In this document: positions 27,649 through 34,984 of the stretch, one piece after another | Layout: every line of letters starts with the position of its first letter | Position numbering within the stretch: the first letter of the stretch is position 1 | Assembly (NCBI GenBank): GCA_963971285.1 | Contig: OZ020255.1 | Coordinates: 6,944,001 to 7,008,000, forward strand | Length of the DNA stretch: 64,000 nucleotides | Direction: 5' to 3' | From: Astropecten irregularis | Taxonomy: Eukaryota > Echinodermata > Asteroidea > Paxillosida > Astropectinidae | Notes under the pieces: model-generated | Told to the model about the DNA's origin: nothing | The model's database searches: none | The model's input: only the letters and a program-made list of their open reading frames with translations | Made by a program: the position numbers and the translations under genes

Positions 27649-27736
27649 AATTTGCAAGAAAACTAGAAGAAGGAGCTAGTGGATTCATTGAAGAATGTGG
27701 CAGGCTTTCAAGGTCTGGATCTAAATCATTACACAG
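27649..27736 (+). CDS. Candidate coding exon B, copy 2 (88 nt)
   Basis: This is a tandem duplicate of the exon at 27071, with the same acceptor (GACATTTCAG), length, phases and donor (AG|GTATGA). By direct comparison it differs at five positions, all transitions and all amino-acid-changing: Glu to Gly, Gly to Ser, Lys to Glu, Tyr to Cys and Ser to Leu. The peptide is FARKLEEGASGFIEECG then RLSRSGSKSLHR. The flanking GGTCTAAAAACTCATTTCAT sequence and the intron after the donor are also duplicated, so the unit moved as a block with the surrounding minisatellite. It could be an alternative exon or a relaxed duplicate. Confidence 0.42.
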
Positions 27737-27968
27737 GTATGATGTCTCAATCTTTTCCCAGACTCCAAAAAAGCAAATCCAACACGAGACTCGCTCGAAA
27801 TATATCCGAATTTTGATTTTTTTTCCCAAGACGTTTTGACACTCGAATCGAAAAAACCTGTTCAGATTTCTGGCTCACAGGTCCGGACCTGTTCCAAACT
27901 TCTACTTTTTGATTCACCTGGGACCTCTGATCGGTCCTGGTGAAAACAGGGCCTTTTGAAAACTCCCA

Positions 27969-28151
27969 TCTTTTAAAAGATCAAAAATAAGAGAGAAAAG
28001 ACTTAAGAAATATGGTGACCGTTTTTCACTGTTTTCTCAAAAAGTGGGCACCTTATGGGACTGAAATTTTCACAGATGACTGTTACCGTATCTGTCTTGA
28101 TATTTTTGCCCATGAATCTGTATTTCTTTGATAAAAACCAAAGTATGATAT
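27969..28151 (+). mobile_element. M1 MITE, 5'-truncated copy
   Basis: Nearly identical to the right half of the full M1 copy: it starts in CTTTTAAAAGATCAAAAATA, runs through CTCAAAAAGTGGGCACC and ends at CAAAGTATGATATTACC. The left inverted repeat is absent. The sequence on both sides has related GGTGAAAAC and GAAAACTCCCA motifs, so the fragment seems to sit inside another duplicated sequence. Confidence 0.8.
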
Positions 28152-28230
28152 TACCTATCAGGTCCAAACCTGGTGAAAACTGCCCTCTGGCTGTGAGGTG
28201 AAAACTCCCACGTTTTTTTTTTTGGCCATG

Positions 28231-28291
28231 CATTGTGATTGGCCAACACATTACAAAGTCTTGAGGGCGCACTATTTGGAATCGCCCGTAT
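28231..28291 (+). repeat. Dispersed repeat fragment, copy 1
   Basis: CATTGTGATTGGCCAAC through GCACTATTTGGAA to CGTAT matches 29635-29696 in the same order and orientation, with about a dozen differences by eye. It is a fragment of an unidentified interspersed repeat. Confidence 0.6.
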
Positions 28292-28403
28292 AGTCCTATA
28301 GCCCTTTCACTCTGGAAATAACAAAAGGACCAATGTCATTTGTAAAGCAGTGCATATCATTTAATTTTTCATTTATTCATTTCTGTGTATATTTTTCATG
28401 TAG

Positions 28404-28518
28404 CCTATCGGAGCCCCAGCACCATCGCCTTGAGCCAATCAGATCTCTGAAAAGATGTCATTATTGCTGGACGAGTTACACATGTAGGAACATCATGATG
28501 TATAAATACACCGCATAA
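28404..28518 (+). CDS. Candidate terminal coding exon D
   Basis: Seen: a strong pyrimidine tract (about 28,360-28,400) ending in TTTTTCATGTAG at 28403. In phase 2 the following sequence is open for 37 codons to TAA at 28516-28518, beginning LSEPQHHRLEPIRSLKRCHY. Phase 2 is what the donor of exon B requires (AG+C gives Ser). An AATAAA lies downstream at about 28,740, inside the M1 element. Inference: a possible last exon for an A-B-D splice form. The peptide has no recognised domain, and the CCAATCAG motif inside it also occurs in repeats, so this may be coincidence. Confidence 0.25.
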
Positions 28519-28554
28519 TTCCGACAACGATTTTTTAGCTTTTACCTCATTTAA

Positions 28555-28911
28555 AGGTAGTATCATACTTTGATAAGAAACCAAAACAGAAATGTTCACA
28601 GATTTACGTATAACATACTGGGTATGAAGATGGTGCTGGTAGAAACATACTGTTAAAATGTTTCTGCCTGAAATGGTGTCTTTATCCAGAAATTAGTCAA
28701 ACAACGACCGGAAATCTTTTTGATCTTTTAAAAGATCAAAAATAAAAGAGAAAAGACTTAAGAAATACGGTGACCGTTTTTCACTGTTTTCTCAAAAAGT
28801 GGGCACCTTATGGGACTGAAATTTTCACAGATGACTGTTACCGTATCTGTGTTGATATTTTTGCCCATGAATCTGTATTTCTTTGATAAAAACCAAAGTA
28901 TGATATTACCT
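28555..28911 (+). mobile_element. M1: full-length 357-bp MITE with TTAA target duplication
   Basis: Seen: TTAA at 28551-28554 and 28912-28915 flank inverted termini AGGTARTATCATACTTTG. There is no coding potential. The interior includes GAAGATGGTGCTGGTAG, TTTCTGCCTGAAATG, an inner inverted repeat CTTTTAAAAG and TCACTGTTTTCTCAAAAAGT. The TTAA target suggests piggyBac-type mobilisation, although the termini lack the usual piggyBac CCC start. That assignment is inference. At least four further partial or diverged copies lie in the window. Confidence 0.8.
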
Positions 28912-28915
28912 TTAA

Positions 28916-29634
28916 CGATAGTTTTTCTTCCATAAAGAAAAAATTGAGAAAACGACTATTTGCCATTTGTTTTGTTTAGTTCTTGGGAATGCTAGTTCTT
29001 GGTTGTCTTCCAAATTAATTAAACTGATCTAATTGTTAAGTTATATTTTCCATAATCACAGCACTATCCTGAAACGGCTATTTCGTCATATAATTATGCC
29101 TATATTCTTGTAACGGAAAACAAAATAACGGTAAAAGAACAATTATGCCAAATTGCAATTTCTGGTAGAATGTTTTGACTTATCACAATTAATGAAACGA
29201 CGTTAATACTCGACCTTTTCCTTTTGTGAATGACCACGTCCGTCATATTCATTCAGATCCGTTAATGACTTAAGATCGTTGACTGTAACATTCCTGTTTG
29301 CTGGATCTGCACAACATTAATCACCCCAGTAGAACTAAGTATCATTCATTGTAACCTTTCTTCATTCAAAAGTTATTATTTGTATTAGTGTGTTATAAAC
29401 TACACAATTCGGATGTCATGTCGGTGGAGGGGGACTTTGAAATAAATTTACAAGCATCAAAGAGTTTGTGTCATGGAGTGATTAATGAAACTTTTCTGTT
29501 GAATGATAATCTCTTGTACAATCACTGAAGTTAGGGAGGTTTGCAATTCGGGCGATTTCAAATAGTACGCCGACAAGAGGTTGCAACGAGTCGGCCACTG
29601 ACAATTCAAGGAATTTAAGGTTGACAGATTCCGC
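28916..29634. other. AT-rich unique sequence, no gene seen
   Basis: No long open frame, tandem repeat or splice-bounded exon is convincing here. The sequence reads as intron or intergenic DNA. Confidence 0.45.
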
Positions 29635-29696
29635 GCATTGTGATTGGCCAACGTGTTGCAAACACTTGGTGATGCACTATTTGGAAACGTTCGTAT
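29635..29696 (+). repeat. Dispersed repeat fragment, copy 2
   Basis: Partner of 28231-28291 (CATTGTGATTGGCCAAC ... GCACTATTTGGAA). It is followed by GTACCGAAACGTTGAG at about 29,740. A CCGAAACGT motif of this sort is common in 3' regions of animal retroelements, but that identification is only a resemblance. Confidence 0.55.
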
Positions 29697-29861
29697 TGCA
29701 CTGAGTCATATCAGTCTTCTTGAGATGTACAGAGCGTACGTACCGAAACGTTGAGTAATTCTGGTGTTTTTCAGAACCGACACACAATATCATAAAAAAT
29801 AGTACCTAACGTGTTACTGTGTTACCCCATCATCTAAACAAGCATGAAAGCAGACGGGTGT

Positions 29862-30200
29862 TCGTAATTTTTGGCCAAATATTCACTTTTTCTAAAAGTG
29901 ATCCAAATTACCCAAAATGATGTATGAGAGCACAGATAACCCATTTCTAGTATATAAACTGGTCTATTTCTTATAATAAGAGGAGTTTTAAACCAATTTA
30001 AGGAAGTTTGATTTTTTCATCAAAAATTGAAACAATGGCACGGGGTACCCCTTGCCGTTTTTGTCATTTTTGGCCAAAAATTTACTTTTTATATTGTGGT
30101 TCAAATCACCCAAATAGATGTCAGAGAGCACAGAGAACCCATTCTAGTATGAAAACTGGTGTATTTGCTATCTGAGAGGAGTATTGAACCAATTTACTCC
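29862..30200. repeat. Two-copy diverged tandem repeat, period ~197-199 bp
   Basis: TTTTTGGCCAAA starts at 29868 and 30067. GAGAGCACAGA, AACCCAT, CTAGTAT, AAACTGG, GAGGAGT and ACCAATTTA follow in the same order in both. The period resembles Sat197 but the sequence does not. A perfect GGGGTACCCC palindrome lies between the copies near 30,040. Confidence 0.75.
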
Positions 30201-30222
30201 CATACTGGGGTACTACTCCATA

Positions 30223-30270
30223 GGGGCCGTCCATAAAGTACGTACGCACGAAATGCCGACTTTTTTGGCA
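30223..30270. mobile_element. Solo terminus of the M3 MITE family
   Basis: GGGGCCGTCCATAAAGTACG and the next bases up to ATGCCGAC match, in reverse complement, the right end of the complete M3 at 32457-32961. It is preceded by ATA, as in the full element. No partner terminus was found nearby, so this is a truncated copy. Confidence 0.75.
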
Positions 30271-30280
30271 AAAAAAATAC

Positions 30281-30441
30281 ATTTAAAGTTTCGGTTTTGA
30301 CTTAGTCTTAAAACCAAAAACTTTCTCGCCCTACCGGGACTTGAACCCGGGATATCCTGCACCGTAGTCCTGCGCACTTCCAGTGCCAATGGTACCACTT
30401 GAAACTTTAGATGAATTCTTAAATATTTAAAGTTTCGGTTT
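30281..30441 (-). mobile_element. tRNA-derived retropseudogene/SINE-like insertion with 17-bp direct repeats
   Basis: Seen: ATTTAAAGTTTCGGTTT occurs at 30281-30297 and 30425-30441, flanking an insert. On the minus strand (30400 to 30324) the insert contains an A-box-like TGGTACCATTGG and a T-arm CCCGGGTTCAAGTCCCGG with a near-consensus B box. The 3' acceptor strand (TAGGGCG) has no complementary 5' strand, and the anticodon loop is not canonical. A 17-bp direct repeat fits LINE-mediated target duplication. This is not a functional tRNA gene. Confidence 0.6.
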
Positions 30442-30448
30442 GGACTTC

Positions 30449-30816
30449 ATACTGGGAGAACTACCACACTGGGGAAACTACTAGGGGGCACTACTCCATA
30501 TTGGGGAACTACTAGGGGGCACTACTCCTTACTTGGGAACTACTAGGGGGCACTACTCCTTACTGGGGAACTACTAGGGAACACTACTCCATACTGGGGA
30601 AACTACTAGGGGGCACTACTCCATACTGGGGAACTACTAGGGGGCACTACTCCTTACTGGGGAACTACTAGGGGGCACTACTCCTTACTGGGGAACTACT
30701 AGGGGGCACTACTCCATACTGGGGGAACTACTAGGGGCACTACTCCACACTGGGGGAACTACTGTGGGAACTACTAGGGGCACTACTCCACATACTGGGG
30801 AAACTACCACACGTAT
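30449..30816. repeat. 31-bp minisatellite, ~12 units
   Basis: The unit is GGGGAACTACTAGGGGGCAC followed by TACTCCATACT, 31 bp, with C-CATACT/C-CTTACT variants and a few shortened or extended units at the 3' end. A single related motif lies at about 30,201-30,222, before the M3 end. It is G-rich on the + strand. Confidence 0.9.
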
Positions 30817-30834
30817 TTCTTTAACTATTGATGC

Positions 30835-31203
30835 AAAAGCATGAGTATCGTACTTTGGTAGCGTACCAAAACAATTATAATCTGCAAAGGTTTACTTATA
30901 ATTTGCAGGGTATAAAGATGGTGTTTGTAGAAACGTAGTGTTAGAATTTTTCTGCCTGAAATGCTGTATTTATCCAGAAAAGAGTAAAACCAGTGACCAA
31001 AATTATTTTTTATCTTTCGAAGATAAAAATTAAAAGTGAAAAAAAAAAAAGAACAAAAAAATGTGGCCGTTTTTCATAGTTTTCTCAAAAAGTGGGTACC
31101 GTATGTGACTGAAATTTTCACATTTGACTGTTTACTGCATCTTTTTTGACATTTTTGCTCAAATCTGCATTTCACTGACAAAAACTAAAGTCTGATATTA
31201 CCT
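30835..31203 (+). mobile_element. M1 MITE, diverged near-full-length copy
   Basis: TTAA at 30831-30834 and 31204-31207 flank about 369 bp aligning with the full M1 (AAAGATGGTG, TTTCTGCCTGAAATG, TTTTCTCAAAAAGTGGGTACC, TCTGATATTACCT). The left terminus is altered (GTATCGTACTTTGG) and the internal hairpin arms differ, so this is an older copy. Confidence 0.7.
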
Positions 31204-31207
31204 TTAA

Positions 31208-31654
31208 GTATTTGTATAATTATTGATGCTTTCGTTTGTTAATTTGTGTGTGATTTATTTGTTTTATAAGTTGAATTGGCAGCATATTAGAAATAATTGG
31301 CATTGCCGGATCCTGCACTGGTATAATTATATTCTGAAGTAAAAACGACCTGGCTCAACTTTGTTATAATAAAAAAAACCTGAAACCGAACATCCAACCC
31401 ATGAGGGCGCTATTTTTGTAAACACACACGCATTTACGAGAGACCATGTGTACATGCATCAGCTGCTGCATTGAATGATTTGAGGAGATTTTTGTCTGCT
31501 TTCCTGCCCGAGTCATAAGCAGAAGAAGCATTTTCCAGGTGAGTCTTGGTCTGAGGTTTACTAGAGATTATCTTAAATACACTTTTAGCTCAAAACGAAG
31601 TCTTTTTGTGGCTTTTTTTACAGCAAATTTTAAATGCCACTTCAACTTGTACAA
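31208..31654. other. Mostly unique sequence with one strong splice-donor-like site
   Basis: The only notable signal is TTTTCCAG|GTGAGT with the exon-side boundary at 31538/31539, a near-perfect donor context. It is preceded by short frames that close quickly (an ATG at about 31,444 ends after nine codons). It could mark a non-coding first exon, but no TATA or initiator context was convincing. Confidence 0.25.
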
Positions 31655-31835
31655 GAATTGCACTGACGACCATCATTTGTGTACAACTCTATGGAACCAG
31701 CAGAGGGCGTTTTGAGATAAATTGCCCCTGCTGCATTCAAAGTGTATCATTGCAGGTCTGAAAATCCATGTAAAACTCACTTTTTAGAAACTATCCCAGT
31801 GTTACACAGCTGAGATTGAAGTTTATCATAACTTC
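31655..31835 (-). mobile_element. M4 MITE, truncated copy in reverse orientation
   Basis: GAATTGCACTGACGACCATC, then CTGCATTCAAAGTGTATCAT and GAGATTGAAGTTTATCAT, aligns with the reverse complement of M4 at 33995-34259. The far terminus is missing. The CAGAGGGCG segment is specific to this copy. Confidence 0.7.
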
Positions 31836-31888
31836 AGTAAGGATAACCCTTTTTTCTTAAGGTTGATGGCCTACATGTACACACATGT

Positions 31889-32325
31889 TAGACCCAGTAA
31901 GTGAGTAACTGGGGCGCTGAACTCCCTTTTTGACTTTTGGGGTTGACGGTCGGTCTAGCGCCCCAGTGATTTATATTGGTTGAGATGTGTCGTACACAGG
32001 AAAAACTAAATTTCACGGCACTTGTGCCGAAAATGTCCCCAAATTACACCAAAAACATCACAAACAGAATTGAAACTCGCTCCATTGCTTCTACGAAAGT
32101 CAAAGATGAAATGCAGCATATTCATTTGTACTCACGATTATTCCTTTTGATGAAAATCGACCTTTTCTGACGAATGTCCAGACGAGAAAGTAAAAAACGG
32201 AATTTAATTTGTGTGGCTCTGCTCCACACAAAATGGCGGTCCTACGTCATCGCATGAATATTAATTTTGGTAATTTCCATACTATGCGGACGTGTCAATA
32301 TCGCGATACGTAGATCACTTTCCCT
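31889..32325 (+). repeat. M2 left terminal inverted repeat
   Basis: Pairs with 33452-33873. Landmarks are ACTGGGGCGCTGAACTCCC, GGTCGGTCTAGCGCCCCAGT, GTGTCGTACACAGG, CCATACTATGCGGACGTGTC and ACGTAGATCACTTT. Identity fades after about 32,325. Confidence 0.85.
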
Positions 32326-32456
32326 CCGCGCACAGCGAAAAATCCTTTACACGAATCGGCCAAAAGAGGGCGTCGCGATCATCTCATTATGTGACCTCAT
32401 CGCACTGACCATAAATGGAAGTTTTCATGAATGAAACTGACGCGCATGGGCACATA

Positions 32457-32961
32457 GGGGCCGTCCATAAAGTACGTACGCAGGAAGGGGGGGAGGGGGG
32501 GTTGTTACCGATGCGTACGCCATGCGTACAGGGGGGGAGGGGGGGGTTAAGGCCAATGCGTACCGTACGCAAACGAAAAATTTGCATAGCATTATCGCGC
32601 GAAAAGAGAGGTAAAAAACGTGAAAAAGCACCGGGATTGTTTTGTTTTTTTCCCTTTTTTTCTTATTCAACATGAAAAAAAAAAGTAAAATCCATCTGTA
32701 AATGTATAAAAACCTGTTAAACTTTAGTCATTCATTTCAGAATTTGAAAGTGACGTCCCAATTACGGTACCGGCCCGGATTACGGTGACATTTTAATGAT
32801 GCTAAAGCAAGGCACCACGAGAAGTGAAAAACCTAATGTTGAATGCGTATGCGTACAGGGGGGAAGGGGGGTTGGGACCAATGCGTACGCCATGCGTACA
32901 GAGGGGGAGGGGGGGTCAAATGAGTCGGCATTTCGTGCGTACGTACTTTATGGACGGCCCC
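32457..32961. mobile_element. M3: 505-bp MITE nested in M2, with G-tract subterminal repeats
   Basis: Termini GGGGCCGTCCATAAAGTACG and complement; ATA at 32454-32456 and 32962-32964 is a likely 3-bp target duplication. Inside each end is a block with GCGTACGCCATGCGTACAG followed by runs of G (about 32,484-32,550 and 32,850-32,920). Both blocks are G-rich on the + strand, so they are direct repeats although the termini are inverted. No protein is encoded. A 3-bp target would suit a PIF/Harbinger-type mobiliser, but that is inference. Confidence 0.8.
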
Positions 32962-33362
32962 ATACTCGGCAACTCGAATCATTGACAGAGACCTCGCACG
33001 ATCTTTTGAATGGAACCAAAAACGACCTTTTGACCATTTTATGTGGTGTCACCCGCCGATGTTCGAGAACTCACGGACTCCGCAGTCGTATATTTGAACT
33101 TTGGTCAGCTTTTGTTGCCATTTTACCGCGAAACTGCGCCACCATCTGAGCGCGATTGTAGGTCGTTGAATATTCATAGCATCATGTGTTGGGTCTGTTG
33201 GTTGTGCATGGTCGCCCGAGTTGTCGTACGGCCGACCGTTGGTTGTTTCGTAGTCGTACACCGTGTGTGCTTGAATAGGCACATCGCGTAATGCGTGCTC
33301 CGTACGTGTCTGCAACGGCCCTGCGTGCGTGCGTAACGAGTTGGGCCAGCACATGGTTTCTG

Positions 33363-33400
33363 TGACGTCACGAGCACTGCCTTGCGCATTGACCAATCAG
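33363..33400 (+). promoter_or_regulatory. CRE plus CCAAT-like promoter motif pair inside M2
   Basis: A perfect TGACGTCA (CRE consensus) at 33363-33370 and a CCAATCAG box at 33393-33400 lie in the CpG-rich interior of M2 (about 33,040-33,450), which contrasts with the AT-rich surroundings. Motif matches alone do not show activity, but spacing and composition resemble a TATA-less promoter. Confidence 0.3.
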
Positions 33401-33451
33401 CGCGGCGCTTGTCACAAACGGCACTGTTGTTATGGGGCCGGGAATTTTGCC

Positions 33452-33873
33452 GAGGCAAAGTGATCTACGTATCGACACGTCCGCATAGTATGGAAATTAC
33501 CAAAATTAATATTCATGCGATGACGTAGGACCTCCATTTTGTTTCGAGCAGAGCCACACAAAATAAATTCCGTTTTTTACGTTCTCGTCTGGACATTCGT
33601 CAGAAAAGGTCGATTTTCATCAAAAGGAATGATCGTGAGAACAAATTAATATGCTGTATTTCATCTTTGACTTTCGTAGAAGCAATGGAGCGAGTTTCAA
33701 TTCTGTTTGTGATGTTTTTGGTGTAATTTGGGGACATTTTCGGCGCAAGTGCCGTGAAATTTAGTTTTTCCTGTGTACGACACATCTCAACCAATATAAA
33801 TGACTGGGGCGCTAGACCGACCGTCAACCCCAAAAGTAAAAAAGGGAGTTCAGCGCCCCAGTTACTGGGTCTA
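33452..33873 (-). repeat. M2 right terminal inverted repeat
   Basis: Reverse complement of 31889-32325. The block at 33716-33741 (TTTTTGGTGTAATTTGGGGA and six more bases) resembles part of the Sat197 monomer, as set out among the findings. Confidence 0.85.
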
Positions 33874-33897
33874 CACACATGTATAAGTAACTTCGTT

Positions 33898-33994
33898 ACT
33901 GGTACTTGTGGTAGTATACCAAAACAGTGATCTTCAAAAATGTACCTATAACTTACACCTGGGTATAAAGATGGTGATGGTAGAAACATACTGT
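33898..33994 (+). mobile_element. M1 MITE, left part, interrupted by M4
   Basis: GTAGTATACCAAAACAGTG, ACTTACACCTGGGTATAAAG and ATGGTGATGGTAGAAACATA match the 5' third of M1. The copy is then broken by M4. ACTGTTACCGTAT just after M4 (about 34,269) may be the continuation with a deletion. Confidence 0.6.
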
Positions 33995-34259
33995 GGAAAG
34001 AATTCCACTGACGGCCATTACCATGATTACGGAAACAGGATTATTTACTCCAAGAGCTAGCTTTTAATGCAGGTCATGAGAAACTTCAATCTCAGGTGTG
34101 TATACTGGGGTAGCATATCTGAAAAGTGAGATTTTCAGTGTTTTTTGTCCTACAATGATACACTTCGAATGCAGCGATAGCCATTTTTCACATAACGCTT
34201 TCTAGCTGTCGGTCCCATTGGTTTGTGCACAAGTGATGGCCGTCAGTGGAATTCTTTCC
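33995..34259 (+). mobile_element. M4: 265-bp MITE with perfect inverted termini
   Basis: Termini GGAAAGAATTCCACTGACGG (plus CCAT) and exact complement. There is no coding potential. Flanks ATACTGT (left) and ATACATGT (right) are at best an imperfect target duplication. Related sequence lies at 31655-31835 and 35911-35944, so this is a small local family. Confidence 0.8.
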
Positions 34260-34295
34260 CATACATGTACTGTTACCGTATACCAATTAACATTT

Positions 34296-34605
34296 TGGGT
34301 CTGAGTCGGCTTGGGTCTGAGTTGGCTTGGGTCTGAGTTGGCTTGGGTTTGAGTTGGCTTGGGTCTGAGTTGGCTTGGGTCTGAGTCGGCTTGGGTTTGA
34401 TTTGGCTTGGGTCTGAGTCAGCTTGGGTCTGAGTCGGCTTGGGTCTGAGTCGGCTTGGGTCTGAGTCGGCTTTGATCTGAGTCAGCTTGTGTCTGAGTAG
34501 GCTTTTGTCTGAGTTGGCTTGGGTCTGAGTCGGCTTGGGTCTTAGTCGGCTTGGGTCTGAGTCGGCTTGGGTCTGAGTTGGCTTGGGTCTGAGTCGGCTT
34601 GGGTC
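34296..34605. repeat. 16-bp minisatellite, copy 1 (~19 units)
   Basis: The unit is GGGTCTGAGTYGGCTT. Variant units (GTGTCTGAGTAGGCTTTT, TTAGTCGG) occur in the same order as in the larger array at 36063. It ends in GGGTCATC...GCGATGAAGTC, as does the second array, so the two belong to one segmental duplication. Confidence 0.92.
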
Positions 34606-34692
34606 ATCAAATTGCGATGAAGTCGATGAAGTGATTTGTTTTTTATAATTTCATAAATTATGTTGTATTTGTGTATTTCTTTGTGGGGACAG

Positions 34693-34821
34693 ATTCTACG
34701 GACCATGATCCTTTCACCACTGTATCTGATTCCAGACGAGGTTTAATTACTTGCAATTCCCTTCCCTGGCTCATTCTGATGTGTGCTAACAAATTGAAGG
34801 AACTCCTTGCGGTACAAATGA
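34693..34821 (+). CDS. Candidate coding exon C, copy 1 (129 nt, phase 1-1)
   Basis: Seen: acceptor TTTGTGGGGACAG, one frame open from end to end (2 nt, 42 codons, 1 nt), and donor ATGA|GTAAGT. The peptide starts DSTDHDPFTTVSDSR if the preceding exon supplies a G, and includes LPWLILMCANKLKELLAVQM, a hydrophobic then amphipathic helix. The 129-nt length is symmetric, so it can be included or skipped without shifting frame. Phase 1 fits exon A upstream and exon E downstream. Its own exon E copy is destroyed by the LINE, so use would require splicing across to the exon at 37072. A caution is that in the duplicate a different frame of the first half is open (TPDEVELLAIPFPGSF), so the coding frame is not secure. 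No family is recognised. Confidence 0.33.
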
Positions 34822-34959
34822 GTAAGTGACATCTACAATTAATATTCTACATTATTGTTTGCACACTGGAAATAATGAATCAGAAAGTGCAAACAGTAAA
34901 TAAGTTCGTTGTTATGTGCAAATGTATTTCACGAGATAGATGCCACAAGTTTTGGACAG

Positions 34960-34984
34960 GAGTCGGCCAGACTACAACCGTCAT
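34960..34984 (+). pseudogene. Exon E copy 1, cut by a LINE insertion
   Basis: The acceptor TTTTGGACAG and the following GAGTCGGCCAGACTACAACC GTCAT align with the intact exon E at 37072. The match stops at 34984, where LINE sequence begins. Only the first 25 nt of the exon remain. Confidence 0.55.

Larger units (their letters stand above)
25425..27930. repeat. Degenerate palindrome-rich tandem repeat, ~95-102 bp unit
   Basis: The core GGTCCGGACCTGTTCCAAAC starts at 25442, then its variants at 25538, 25664, 25758, 25855 and 25957, so most units are 94-102 bp and one is longer. Each unit carries CTGCCACTTTTTGACAC, the self-complementary CTCGAG context (GACaCTCGAGTC), an A-run, CCTGCCGCACCGGGTCTCG and TTTGGATTTCGGGCTCTCA. 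About 25 diverged copies are present. Two dyads per unit (GGTCCGGACC and TTTTTGAC...GTCGAAAAA) could form hairpins. The Sat197-to-repeat junction at about 25,424 is abrupt. Exon B and its flanks are embedded near the 3' side. The 60-135-codon frames on both strands here overlap one another and look like repeat artefacts. Confidence 0.92.
31889..33873. mobile_element. M2: 1,985-bp foldback/MULE-like element with long terminal inverted repeats
   Basis: Seen: CACACATGT occurs at 31880-31888 and 33874-33882, a perfect 9-bp target duplication. The ends are TAGACCCAGT and its complement, and the inverted repeats extend about 430 bp on each side. 9-bp duplications are typical of Mutator-like (MULE) and some foldback elements. 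There is no transposase frame, so this is a non-autonomous copy. A second element (M3) is nested inside. The left arm carries an 8-bp insertion near its end relative to the right arm. Frames shared by the two arms are mirror images of one sequence and are not treated as genes. Confidence 0.85.

Noticed and set aside
29735..29790. Retroelement 3' end suggested by GTACCGAAACGTTGAG
   Set aside because: Only a short motif resemblance. No coding remnant, tail or target duplication was found next to it.
30324..30400. Functional tRNA gene on the minus strand
   Set aside because: The T-arm and B box are good, but the 5' acceptor strand does not pair with the 3' strand and the anticodon loop is not canonical.
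32796..33458. Frames of 80-117 codons on both strands in the M2 interior
   Set aside because: They overlap in several frames in a CpG-rich stretch with few stops, partly within the nested MITE. No motif supports a protein.
31976..33989. A shared 64-codon frame in both arms of M2 (MVEMCRTQEKLNFTALVPK and on)
   Set aside because: It is one inverted-repeat sequence seen twice. It ends inside the arm and has no transposase or other domain.
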